Shown here piece by piece: positions 12,295 to 23,477 of a DNA stretch of 64,000 nucleotides. The notes below the pieces were generated by a model. It searched no databases. It saw nothing but the letters and a program-made list of their open reading frames with translations, and was not told where the DNA came from. A program made the position numbers and the translations under genes. Position 1 is the stretch's first letter, and each line of letters starts with the position of its first letter. Source of the DNA: Gorsachius magnificus (Eukaryota > Chordata > Aves > Pelecaniformes > Ardeidae); the NCBI GenBank assembly GCA_034008185.1, contig CM067084.1, positions 5,041,385 to 5,105,384 of the forward strand, written 5' to 3'.

Positions 12295-12393
12295 GAGTGT
12301 GCAACACCATGGACACAGAAGGGCTACTGTCCTGAGCATCCGAGTGCACTGCTGGCCCCTGCTTCCAAGGCAGTCCTGACGACCTCTACATGG
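12295..12393 (+). other. Candidate 33-codon exon, phase 0-0
   Basis: An acceptor-like tract ending CCAGCCCCTCAG (to 12294) and a donor-like TGG/GTAAGGA (GT at 12394) bracket 99 bp that are open in one frame and begin and end on codon boundaries. The segment reads ECATPWTQKG at its start, and I do not recognise it. It lies inside the longest open frame of the window (12202-12624, 140 codons), whose start is produced by the TG repeat. Local GC content is raised. The pairing may be coincidental. Confidence 0.2.
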
Positions 12394-15300
12394 GTAAGGA
12401 GCTTTGTGCCCTCAGAAGGTTATGTGCTTTTTCAAACTAGACTCACCAGTCTGATGAACAATACGATTCTACCTCCATCTCTCCTCACATTCTTACATTG
12501 CAAATTCAGCACTGAGATGAAGACTAGCTTTGTTAGTTATGGTTTGATCAAAGACTTGCGTGCAATGTCCAGATTTCCTTACAATAACATTTTCCCTCCA
12601 CTCACATTTTTCACATCTTCATAACAGCTATTTTTCTAATTAAGTTGTGTTATTTTCCTCATGAAGCTCTGAAAGTAAATTGTTTGTATTAGAAAAGGTA
12701 GGGAAATCTATACTGCAAACTTATTTCTGTTCTATTTTGCTTCGTTGTGGGAAAAAGGACGGGACTGATGCTACCTAAACCCCTGGAGGTCAAACTTAAT
12801 CCATTAAAAATATTTCCATAGGACATAGATTCTGTCCTAAATAAATTGTGATTAAGTAAAAACATGAACCATGCATAGTTGGGAGTTTCATTCGAGCACT
12901 AATATTTGCTCATTGCTTACGTTTAATCACACTGTGACCACTTCAGATATTAAGAACTAGCTACCCAAATTGGAAACAACACTGGAAAACAGTGTCATTG
13001 GTGAAAGAAGTTTACAATCATTTTGCTTTATCTTGAAAATGAAGCATAATAAGGGGGGGAAAAATGATAGTAGTACTCTTCCAGTGGGAAATTTCTTTTT
13101 TTATGGAGCCTTTAAAACAATTAGGTGATGAAGAAGTTGAAACAAACAAAAGCAAATTCTGAATATCTGGTTTCACATATTCAAAAGCAACCTCTTAATA
13201 ACCATGATGTTAAATAGATGACACTGTTGAAACAAAGCAGGGCTTGAGGGGTTTTTAGATAAAGATTTACATCAAATTGGAAATTAAGCATACCCTCAAA
13301 AGAGGATTTTCCATTGTCGAGTCAGGAACGGGACAGGATTTCCCAGTAACAAATGGTGATGCAAAATGGATTTTCCTGTCATGCTGCTAAATTCTGCCTG
13401 TTGCTGTCAATAGGATTAACTGGACGTTAAAAGCCTGAGGTGTTTACATCTAGATTATAAGATTCTTTTAAAAAATAAAAATTGCCACTTCATGAATGTG
13501 AAGGAGTAGATAAAATGGGAGTTAATACAAATCACTGTTTTAAACTAGAAAAGTAGCACACTCCAAACAATGAAATGGAGCAGACATCTATTTTGCAGAG
13601 AAAGCAAGAGGAGTATGCTTTTTGTTTTCCACCCGGATAAAATATTTCATATGAAAGAAAAAAAGTGGCAACGTATACAAAGCCCCTACCTTTACTGCTA
13701 TGTGAAGTGTCAACTTGGATCAAGTCAGAGGGACCTGAGGCAGCTGTCAAAACACCGGTTTCTCCTTTCCCTGTCTTAGTAGTATGCCGACTAGCTGCAT
13801 GGCCCCAGACTTGGCCAGGCAAAAGTAAAAGCAAAAAGAACTTCCAGTAGTAAACAGGAAAATATTTTTATGATGTCTCAGCAGACATGGATTTAGAAAC
13901 TGAAATGCATAAACACGAGAAGATCTGAGATGCACTTTGAAACTACAACACGTGTTCTGGATTGTTTTACACTCAGCTGGGTGAATTTTCAAAGGTAGTA
14001 AAATGTGCAAATCTAGACATATGAAGAAGGCTTATGGGCATCTTATAGTTTTTGAAAGAAATGTATTCTGTCCATGCTTCGAAGTTCTTAGACAAATAGA
14101 ACACCAGCTGCAGAAATTAGAAGAGGCAGGTAGGTCTGCAAAGTGTAGCACTTAAGCACTTTCCTGGTGGTACCTGGTGGAAACTAAGCTGGCACCAGGC
14201 AAACATGCTTTGCTGTCTCCAGCTGGTAAAGACCCAGGAATTGAAGGGAAAATGTGCAGAAAAGAAATGTGCACTATTATCAGAAGTCTGTGTTTCTTTG
14301 CATTTGTGATTATAAAACAAAAGAGCTGTATAAAAGTAGGTAAGCGATGGGGTCGGTAAGATGTTGGAGGATCTGGGGCCTCCAAGTGTGTAACAAGCCT
14401 AATTTAGGACAGGTCAAACAGAAGTTTTATTAACTATGATCATAGTGAGAGCAGTTGGACAGCATCTCCCCGTCTGCTCCCCTGCTCTCTGCCAAATGTT
14501 TGCAGAGACCCAACCTATCTACTCTTTCAGAAAAAAAAAAAAGAAAGAGGTGAGGAAAAACAATCATTTCAGTGTTAACAAAGCCAGGTATCCATCCCTG
14601 GGAGGGGTGGACTCCTTAAGTAGCTTACTAACTGCCACACTTCTAAGAAGGAATCAAACAGTAAATAATGTGACAATATGGAGCAGCAGCTCTTAATGGA
14701 GCCTATAGGAGCAGCACACCCAGTATTATCTTAGCTCAGAAGCGGGGAGTTAGAAATAATCACAGGCTGTTAGCTTTTAGTCAAAAGAAATGTTCTTTTA
14801 GTTAAGATAGACTTCTTAGCCAGCCCTCTCAAATCTTAAATATTAATACTTTTGTCACCAGAAAGAGAAATAGTAAGATTCATGTCACACTCATGCTTTG
14901 TTGAGCTGCAGCTAGAATGCACCCATCACAAATTAAAACTGCTGTTACAGTAACATTGTATATTATTATGGGCTGATAATCTGCAGACACTTACTACCTA
15001 AAATTTTTATTCTGTCATGAAAAACTTAGATTAGCACAACAAAAACATTACCACTATAGCAAAATTTATGTAAGTAGAAGCAATTATCAATCAGTTTTTG
15101 ACACTAATAGAAGGGGATTACTTGGTCTGGGTGCTCTTATTGACTAAAGACAGGCTTATTAATGTTTCATTTCAATTGTACCGTTTGACAAGCCTATCGT
15201 TTTCATACCACATGCTTACCGGTCACCCATCTCAAGCCTGTGACACCAGTTCCTAAATACTAGAAGAAAATTAGCATTTGACCTTTAGAAAATTAGCTCA

Positions 15301-17365
15301 GAATGCAAGCGCATGTCCTAAAATTCGTGTAGCTCGTCTTTTCTTGGCTGAGAACAGCAAGAAGCCATATAACAAACCACCTATAAGCACAAGGAAAGAG
15401 CACAGAAGTGTGCAGTTTACAGAGTGTGTTCTACTTGTAGCAAAAATATTAATCATACTACATGCACTACATACACACTGTTTCATGGTAAAAAAAATTA
15501 AGTGTTTAATAACATCAGAATGGCATCTGAAATAATGCAACTACCTTTTTCATAACTCCGAGGAAGAACAGAATTGAAAGGAAAACTTATCTTTCTAATT
15601 TTTAGAAAAAATAAATAGCCTATTGTTTCACCTCTATTGTTCTGCTAAAACAATGCTTTAAGTTTTGATGCCAATTTTTTAAATCTTGCAGTGTTTTCAC
15701 ATGAGAAAAAAACTCGGTACAACTTACAGTGTCTTCAGCGAAGTAACCGGATATGTAATTACCCCATCACAATTTCCACGTTTTCTTTCACTTTTTTTTT
15801 TCCCTCTTCCCATGTAATTGGAGGCCCTTAACTGAGATGTTTAAATCAGGAGTCTGCTTTCCCTGGACTCCCTCTAAAGCCAGTGGAGAATAAAAGGACC
15901 TCTAGAGAGCACTGCAACACATAAATTCTGACTCTCTTTTGTAAGTCTCTCTCCCTCCTCTTTCAACTCTCAGGTGCGCCTTTTAATGTTTTAAGTTAAG
16001 TGGGAAATAATGTAGACCAACATTTTGTTGTGAGGCAGCAAATTTGCTCCCATTTGTTTAAAAAGATGAGGTGCCTTTCTAAAGCTACTGGAAACTAATT
16101 ATTTCTTTCAGTGATTTCACCTATTCATTGTATTTTTATTTTCTCTAATTAACCATAAACTAGATGCATTTACCTGATTTAGTAGAGCATCACTGGAATT
16201 CAGATGTTTATAGCATGTTGAGGTGTTTAGCTTCTTTTTAACTCTAAAGAAGTGGAATACATTTTCCATTATTCTAGTTTCACAAAAAAATTTTAAAGTT
16301 CATTTATAAAACCAAAAACTTAAACCAGATTGCTAATCCAAAAGCTACAGTAGCTAAAAAATTCTGTTGTAAAGTACACTGTTGAATACTTTAAAGATAT
16401 CTACTTTCTGCAATGTTTATATCAAGAGGGAATTTTTTTGTCTGTATTCACAGATCTTGATTTGACTTTTCTAGTTGGTTTTCTAATGTGCTCAATGTCT
16501 GCTGAGAAAGAAGGGATCGTTAGCCAATTTGCAGTAATCAGCTGCTGAAGCCTCATTTGCTCTATACTTGTCCAAGTACGTTTCTCACTTGCGTGTTCCA
16601 TTTGGCTTGCCAGGCTTGCTTGCTAGTTCTGCAGAACTAGAGAGCAAGGCAATCCTGGTTTGGTGTAGAAGAACCAGGGGGACCGTAGAAAGACAAAACG
16701 ACCAACCTAAGGACTCAGGATAGAGGAAGATGGGGAGAAGGGAAATTATTTCATGGGATTATTCCATGCCATTTTGGGCATCTGTTGCCTGCATACGGAA
16801 TAACCCCCAAGGTGTGGAATGAGGTGCTGTCAAAGCTGTTCTCTGAGACTCTTTATGGATTCTGTAGAGCATTTCTAGTGGAAAGAGCAAATTTTTTGAA
16901 ATGTAATTGCAAAAGACCCTGAATACAAATTCTTAATAATCCTTCAGCTACTAAATGTTCAATGTTGACAGAACACCATCCACTGCTGGAGTTATTGCAG
17001 TTCCACAAGTAATGGCAAGACTTGTTGCAGACATAAAGTTTTCAAGTATCCAAACCACATCAGTATTACAAGCAAATCATGCACATGATTAATAATACCA
17101 TCAAGATCCCAGTGAGTGAGTTCTCCTAGTGAGTACTCACATAATAATATACTAATTTACAGAACAAATGGATGACATTCAAATTTCCTATGTTGGTATG
17201 AAATTTTATCGAAAAAACTTTGAAATTAGAATAGTTTAGAAAAAAAGAAGGACAAGCTTACTGGAAACAAAGAGTAAATACCAGGGCTCGTTTTTTAGAT
17301 TGTACTTTAGGCTTGTACTTGTAAGAGTTAAAATGCTAGGTTTTGTATTTTATGCCAGTATCTTT
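12394..17365. other. AT-rich DNA with no supportable gene
   Basis: Overlapping short frames occur on both strands, notably near 13.5-14.4 and 15.3-15.5 kb, but none has a domain or motif. An A-rich run near 14.53 kb is too isolated to mark a retroposed gene. I see nothing else. Confidence 0.55.
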
Positions 17366-17790
17366 GCAACAAGCTGTGCTTTAGGAAGTGTATTTTGTTT
17401 TAATAGCTGCTTTTTCAGTGGCATCAAGTGGTATGATGCATAGATCTATTCATATAATAGTGTCCTGGTTTTATTTATTTTTCTAAAGGTTGCTCCAAAA
17501 CATTTTAGGGACTTCATAAAATCAAGGCCAAAAAAATGCAAGCTTTACGAATTTGCAGTATGTTCTTTTTTAGGGGCAATGAAATTTTCTTCACTGTAAA
17601 ATGGTTACAGCTAGCGTGAATCTTTAATTTTCATTGCTTGCTCATGCACATTAGCCTTTAAAACAAAATTAACTTTTCATCTATTTGACCATACTTAAAG
17701 TTTCCTTTCCAAAACTCGTATTTCCCTTTCACTTTCTGTGCAAAAGCATAGAACTTTGTTATGGGTTAGCAAGATTTATCCCCAACACAT
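17366..17790. repeat. Copy A of a diverged local duplication
   Basis: The first 58 bp (17366-17423), starting GCAACAAGCT and ending CTTTTTCAGTGGCA, match 18346-18404 with four substitutions and one single-base gap. Weaker collinear matches follow: GCTCCAAAA near 17493, TTCATAAA near 17513 and GCAAGATTTATCCCCAA near 17769. I do not recognise a transposon family. The element may be a local tandem duplication or two insertions of an unclassified repeat. Confidence 0.65.
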
Positions 17791-18345
17791 TCTCCAATGT
17801 TTAATCAAGGTATCAATAGATACCACTTCTGTTTCATTTTAAAAAGAAGCTGTCAGCTTATGAATATAAGTGACGTTTTAAATACTTTGTGCTACAACAA
17901 TCAGCAGCATACTACGTTAGCAAGCAAAATGAGACATGACACAAGCAAAGTGACTCCATTAAATGAAAAAATATTTTCCATGTTCTTGTACTCTGAAATT
18001 ATTTTAAAAGACAGAAAGAATTCTATTTGCATTTTGTCTCCATAATGCAGGTCTACATTGCAGCTGTCTAGATAACAAATGTGCATTCTGCAAAAAAGAA
18101 AAATAATTCAGTACACAACAGTTTATTCTGAATAACCAGGAGTCAAATGTTATGGTAGAAAGCATTTAGAAAAACGGGGAAGCAGTAAAAATAGCATCTT
18201 CTTGAAGCAAGAAAATGTAGCCCTAGCTAAATTATGTTTCCCGGTATGGTGCGGTAATTGTTAAAAGGCAAGCTTTCAAGCTTTTTCATTATTCATGGAA
18301 CTCCAACATTATGTAAACATGATCAGGTTAGATTTGACATTTTGT

Positions 18346-18660
18346 GCAACAAGCTTTGCTTTTGGAATTGTCATTTTGTTTTGATAGCTGCTTTTTCAGT
18401 GGCAGAGAAAATATTATTATTATTGACATAATAACATTCTTGTTTTACTGACTTTATTAAAAGCAGCTCCAAAATAGAAGAGTTCATAAATACATAATTC
18501 AAATTAAATCAACCAAACATGTCCAGCTTTATAAATAGAACTTCTTTTTCCACTGGCAATTTAAGGTAATGACTCCTTTGTTCTGCTCAAAATAAGATTG
18601 TTTTCTCACTTGCTAAATAGTTGTTAAATTGGTAAGATATACCCAATAAATTGAAGTCCC
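18346..18660. repeat. Copy B of a diverged local duplication
   Basis: Same orientation as the copy starting at 17366 and offset by 980 bp. The best conserved block is 18346-18404. Downstream landmarks in the same order are GCTCCAAAAT (about 18466), TTCATAAATA (about 18483) and GGTAAGATATACCCAA (about 18632). The high identity of the first block compared with the decay of the rest suggests either a conserved functional core or uneven decay. Confidence 0.65.
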
Positions 18661-19270
18661 AAAGGACTAATGCTATTCGGTTGGTCTTTTATGACTCTGG
18701 GTAAGAAAGGACCAGGGTTAACTACATTCAACTCAATAGTTTTGCAGAAATCCAATTTAATCCATAATCTGTCTCCACCCTTAATTTACATAGACATGGT
18801 AGCATTAATTTCCATTTCTCAGGCCTTCCTTCACAAGGTCTGCTATTCTGATTGCTCCCTCTCTCCTCTTAACATTTCTCCACTTGCTTTCCCTTTTTTA
18901 TTGCCTCAGAAACAGCGATCTTTTCCTCGCCTTCCAGTTCCTTCCCATTGCAGCCTATTACAACTACCCACCTTATTATTTTTTTTTTACTATAAAATCA
19001 CTTCCAGCCTCTTTTCCAGGTAGCACTGTTCCCAGTCACCTGTCTGTTTACAGCCACCTTGTAGGAAGGAAATTTTACTTGTTCTATACAAATATCTTTT
19101 TTTTTCTTCAAACTGCCTTCTTTCTTAGGTAGCTTCAAGGCTTCAATGTGCCAAAAATTCTTCACGAAGAACCTAGGTAAATATTTCCAAAGTTTTGCTA
19201 TGAAAATGTGACACATCTTTCAAGACTTACCGAGAAACCTTTTAATTTTAAATAGGAGCGGAATAAGGTA
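18661..19270. other. Pyrimidine-rich stretch, no gene seen
   Basis: The top strand is C/T-rich between about 18.85 and 19.12 kb, which yields hydrophobic, Ser/Pro/Phe-rich frames. These are compositional artefacts and I do not call a gene. Confidence 0.5.
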
Positions 19271-19714
19271 AGGGTCTAGAAAACAAGTCCTATAAGGAGC
19301 AGCCGAGGGCACTGGGGTTGTTTAGTCTGGAGAAAAGGAGGCTGAGAGGAGACCTTATCACTCCCTACAGCTGCCCGACAAGAGGGTGTAGTGAGGTGGG
19401 GGTCGGTCTCTTATCCCAAGCAACAAGCAACAGGGTGAGAGAAAACGGCCACAAGTTGCACCAGGGGACATATAGACTGGATATTAGGAAATATTTCTTT
19501 ACCAAAAAGTTTGTGTCAAGAATTGGAACGGGCTGCCCAGGGAAGTGGTTGAGTTACCATCCCTGGAGATATTTAAAAGACATGTATACATGGTGCTTGG
19601 GGACATGGATTAGTGATGGACTTGGTACTGTTGGGTTTATGGTTGGACTCGATGATCTTAAGGGTTTTTTCCAACCTAAATGATTCTATGTTTCTATGAT
19701 ACTATGATTCTACG
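19271..19714 (+). mobile_element. CR1 LINE, 5'-truncated, plus strand
   Basis: This is a 3' fragment of a CR1 non-LTR retrotransposon. It covers the last part of ORF2 and the short 3' UTR. The frame starting near 19318 reads FSLEKRRLRGDLI, the hallmark C-terminal CR1 motif, then NGHKLHQGTYRLDIRKYFFTKK. After FFTKKFVS the family sequence continues in a different frame (NWNGLPREVV at about 19523-19552), so there is a frameshift near 19520. The UTR carries GGTTGGACTCGATGATCTTA and the element ends in four degenerate octamers (ATTCTATG, TTTCTATG, ATACTATG, ATTCTACG; 19683-19714), the typical CR1 tail. The fragment is dead for transposition because it lacks the endonuclease and reverse transcriptase domains. 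Confidence 0.96.
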
Positions 19715-22394
19715 GTCTTTTTAACCCAGCTTTCTCCATACCTCTATTACGGTATTGCTCATGCCATGGAAATCACTCTTGGGCTATGCTGTTGTTCCCA
19801 GTTTGTGAACAGTCAGTCTGGGCCATTACAAGGTGGTCACACTGACAGGAGGTGTGAAGACTCAAACCCCAGTATGTAGCAGTCAACTTGTAGGAGTGAA
19901 CATATCTTTCTTTTTCTTTCTCTATGGTAACATCTGCTTAGCTTGATGAAAAAGAAGCTGCATTTAATTGAACTAATTTGGATCTCACAGACAGACCCTC
20001 ATCTAACATCCCTACTTTAATTAACTTGTAAATCAAAGGGGGGAAAAAAAAAAGACTGGAAGAGGCAGCTCCTTGCCACCAACTGCTGATACCCTTGAGT
20101 AATTCTCTTAAGCTTTTCCATCACCTGGGAAATTCCCATTAAGTAAGGCATTCAGGAGAAAGCACTCAGTTGCATGTTATAGCAACAGGCACAAGAATAC
20201 AAATATTAAAAGGTACCCAGAAATAAAGTCTGTAGAACAGACACTGACACTGTAGTCAAATCACAGTCCCATTTCCACCCCCCAATAGCTGCAGAATATA
20301 GTTCCACAGTTCTCTAGGGTGCTAATTAAAGGCTAGCCTTCCAGAAGACCTGAAACTACAGGTAGCGCTGAAGATGCTGATTCCCCAGGTAGTATAGTAA
20401 AGCAGATGTTAATCCTAACAACAGGAGAGACAAATAGAAAAAAAAGACAAAATAAGCTGAATAAAATTGTGCTTCCAACATGTAATACTATCTTCTATAT
20501 ATATTTTCGCTAAGTTTCATGTTATAAGGGTAGCTTAATTTTTATCCTTTGTAATAAAAAAAGTAAAGAATCCTGTAAGCAAACTGAAGAGAACTGTCCA
20601 ATTTAATTTTGAGGGAAAAAAAACCAAACCACCACACCCCCCATCAAAAAACTCTGAACCTTTCCTACCAAATATTTTGTAGAATCTCACACAGATAGCA
20701 AATTTACTTCAAAAACAGACCAATCCTTTGCAATACTTTTCCCAGGGAAACCATTTGTCCATGCAAGTCAGTTCAAGTGAAAAATTCTTCAGGGGAAAAC
20801 CAAAAAAAGTTCTTGAAAGAATCTGCAAAATGCCGACATTTTTAATAATTTTTTCTTTCATTTCACTCACCTCCTACATCACGCTCAAAATAACATTCAT
20901 CAAGGAAGTTATTGTGGCAACATTGGCATTAACTGTGAAATATCAATCTCTTAATTGTACATAAGCTTTTAAAAACATTCTTCCTGCCTGAAACAATTTA
21001 GGGGCGTCTTAAATAGACATTAGAAAAGGAAGGATAATCTTGTACTTCAGAATTCATCCTTTTTTGTAAAATTTCGAAGTTCTTTTCCTGGAACTGTCGC
21101 AGGCTTCATTTGTGGTCCTGGAAAAGTCAGTTTTCATCATCCATGAAAATACTATTTTGTTCCTTCTGTCTCCTTCAGAAGTAACATCCATCTAGATTTT
21201 CAACTTGTTGGGGTATAAATTGTCAGTCATTATACAGTGCTTAGAATCATGGGAACTTCATATTACCTGGGATGTCTAGGTGCTATTATAGAGCAAATAA
21301 TAATAACCGCCATAAAAATAATTGACACAAAAAAATACACCAGTGAATGGTAGTACCTCTGGAGCCTGGGAAGCAGGCAGTCAGCTTCACTTGGCTGTCA
21401 GGTCCTTGCAGTGACAACAGTTTCAAAACTTCCAATACAAGAGGATTTCTCATTCTTCCTCTTCTGCCTATGATTCAGTGCATTGCAGATTAAAGTTTCT
21501 CATGTGCGTTTTTAAAATTCATACCCAGTTTAAGTATTAAAAGAAAATAAATGGACATAGGCAGGCAGCACTTGGATACAAAATGAGTGAAACTGCATCG
21601 TGAGACATCACTGTATTATTTAGCAGGCCAGCCACTTAGCTGATATTAAGTGGGGAGTTGCAGTGATTTGGACGGAGTACTGCCATACATACATGATGGG
21701 AATTTGCCTCACTAATTTCTGCTCACAAAACAAGATTAATTTTAACACTAAAAACTTTTTTTTTTTTTAACCCTTTTCACATCTATTGACAACCTTCATT
21801 ATTAGTTGCTAACTTGCTTGGGTTTGTTGATCTGTGAGTCTCATTTGAATATGTTCATTATTATACTGCCAGAAGAAACAAAATTAAACTTAATTAGAGG
21901 TCACATCACCTCCAGCTCAAGTTAATTAAAAGCCTAATCAAACCTTTTGGGAAACAGTAGCCTGTCAGTGAAAAAATGATAAGGGGAATAAAGCACACTA
22001 TACCCACACTGTGGATAGTAATCTGTCCAATTGCCTTTTATTTTACCCCTCCTCATTTTACCCCAAAAATACATAGTATAGCATATGTACCCTCATATAA
22101 TGCTCTTACTAAATAAAAGGTTGTCAGTTTCCTCTCAGTCTAGTAAACTATGCATATTTCAGGAAGAAATGCATGAATTACACTGCACGTCTTTATGCTT
22201 CCTAGCACATAGGTGCCAACTAAAAATAATTAGCTGTTACAAGGTCAACTGCCCAACTTAACTGCATTTGGGAGAAGTATGAAAAACAGCTGGAGTTCTA
22301 ACATAACTAAATCTCACATTAATAAAGGTGAGCTAGGTGGAACTGGTAGAATGCATAATTTTAATGTCTGTGTCAGGGCACCTGTTTTCTTAAT
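19715..22394. other. AT-rich DNA with no supportable gene
   Basis: Contains a T-run at about 21756-21768. The stretch at about 21.77-21.99 kb is dense in TAAT cores and is discussed as a possible conserved non-coding element. No coding or transposon signal is seen. Confidence 0.55.
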
Positions 22395-22468
22395 TGGACT
22401 GACCTGCTGTGTGACCTGGGAAAGCCACTGCCTCACCTGGATATTTGTTTTGTCTATTTAAATCATCC
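22395..22468 (+). mobile_element. Possible MIR-like SINE fragment
   Basis: GACCTGCTGTGTGACCTGGG (22401-22420), then AAAGCCACTGCCTCACCTGG, follows the conserved central core of MIR-type amniote SINEs. A pyrimidine-rich segment, TTTGTTTTGTCTATTTAAAT, matches the downstream region. Only about 70 bp can be aligned by eye, and such short matches are not conclusive. Confidence 0.45.
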
Positions 22469-23411
22469 AGTCTTTGACCCAAGGCATCTCTCTTCCTCAA
22501 GTGAGTGCATAGTTCTAAGGGTGCTGATGCCCTGATGTTAGCTTGGTTCTTTCAGTGCTATCATCATCAAGTTTCAGATTAATACCATCCATAGGTACAA
22601 GGAAGACAAAGATTTGTGCAAGTGAATGACCATTCCTGCAATGATAAAATGCTCACACGCAATAATATTTATGCTGCACATATAATGTAATTACCTTCTG
22701 TTCACAAAATGTGTTGTTTCAGGGAGTCTTTAGTTCTCAGTAATACATTCTCTTCAATTACCACTATGTTATCAATTAATAGATTGGTACTTGTTGCTTC
22801 TGAACGTAGTTTGCAACTTCAGTCACAATAAGCAATACTTAGAAATTAAAGTTATTCTCTCTTCGTGATATTCTCAATTTTTTGAACAGATGGCAATCCC
22901 TGCTGATTTAGGGCAGTCTGCTTTTGTTTTTACTGGCAAGGATTTTATGGAACAAAGGGATTCCTTTTGTAACCATAAAGCCATCGACTCAGTAAAGCCC
23001 TAATCTTGAAAGGTCATCACTGTGTCCTTGTGAAGCGCCACTCACTCCAGTGACAGATTCTTGCTCACTTCATGCTCAGATTGTCTATCGAGGGTCAGAG
23101 TCCCAGCTCACATTCATCATCACATGCGTGAGGAATTTTCAGGAATACAGGAATATTTACCTGTATTTCTGGAAAGAAGCACTACTTATTGTGAGTTAGC
23201 CTGTATAATTTGCCTGAAAACAAAGTTTTTAGAAATAGCTATTGTAAGTACACAGAACTAAGACTGTGTTGGGACTGTGTTAGCTAGGTCTGCTCTTTGC
23301 AAGCAGCCAAATATGCTTTTTTGTTATGCTAGAGTTTGTTATGCTATCTTGTTTTGACCGAAAGAGGAAAAAAATAAATGTGTCTTGTATATCATGTATC
23401 ATGGCATCAAC
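22469..23411. other. No recognisable feature
   Basis: Unique-looking AT-rich sequence with no supportable gene or repeat. Confidence 0.5.
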
Positions 23412-23477
23412 GGTTGGACGTGATGATCTTAAAGATCTTTTCCAACCTAGACGATTCTATGATTCTATGATTCTATA
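23412..23477 (+). mobile_element. CR1 LINE tail, extremely 5'-truncated
   Basis: Only the last 66 bp of a CR1 element are present: GGTTGGACGTGATGATCTTA followed by AAGATCTTTTCCAACCTAGA and three octamers (ATTCTATG, ATTCTATG, ATTCTATA; 23454-23477). The sequence is close to the other CR1 tails in the window, so it is a relatively young insertion that aborted very early in reverse transcription. Confidence 0.93.
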
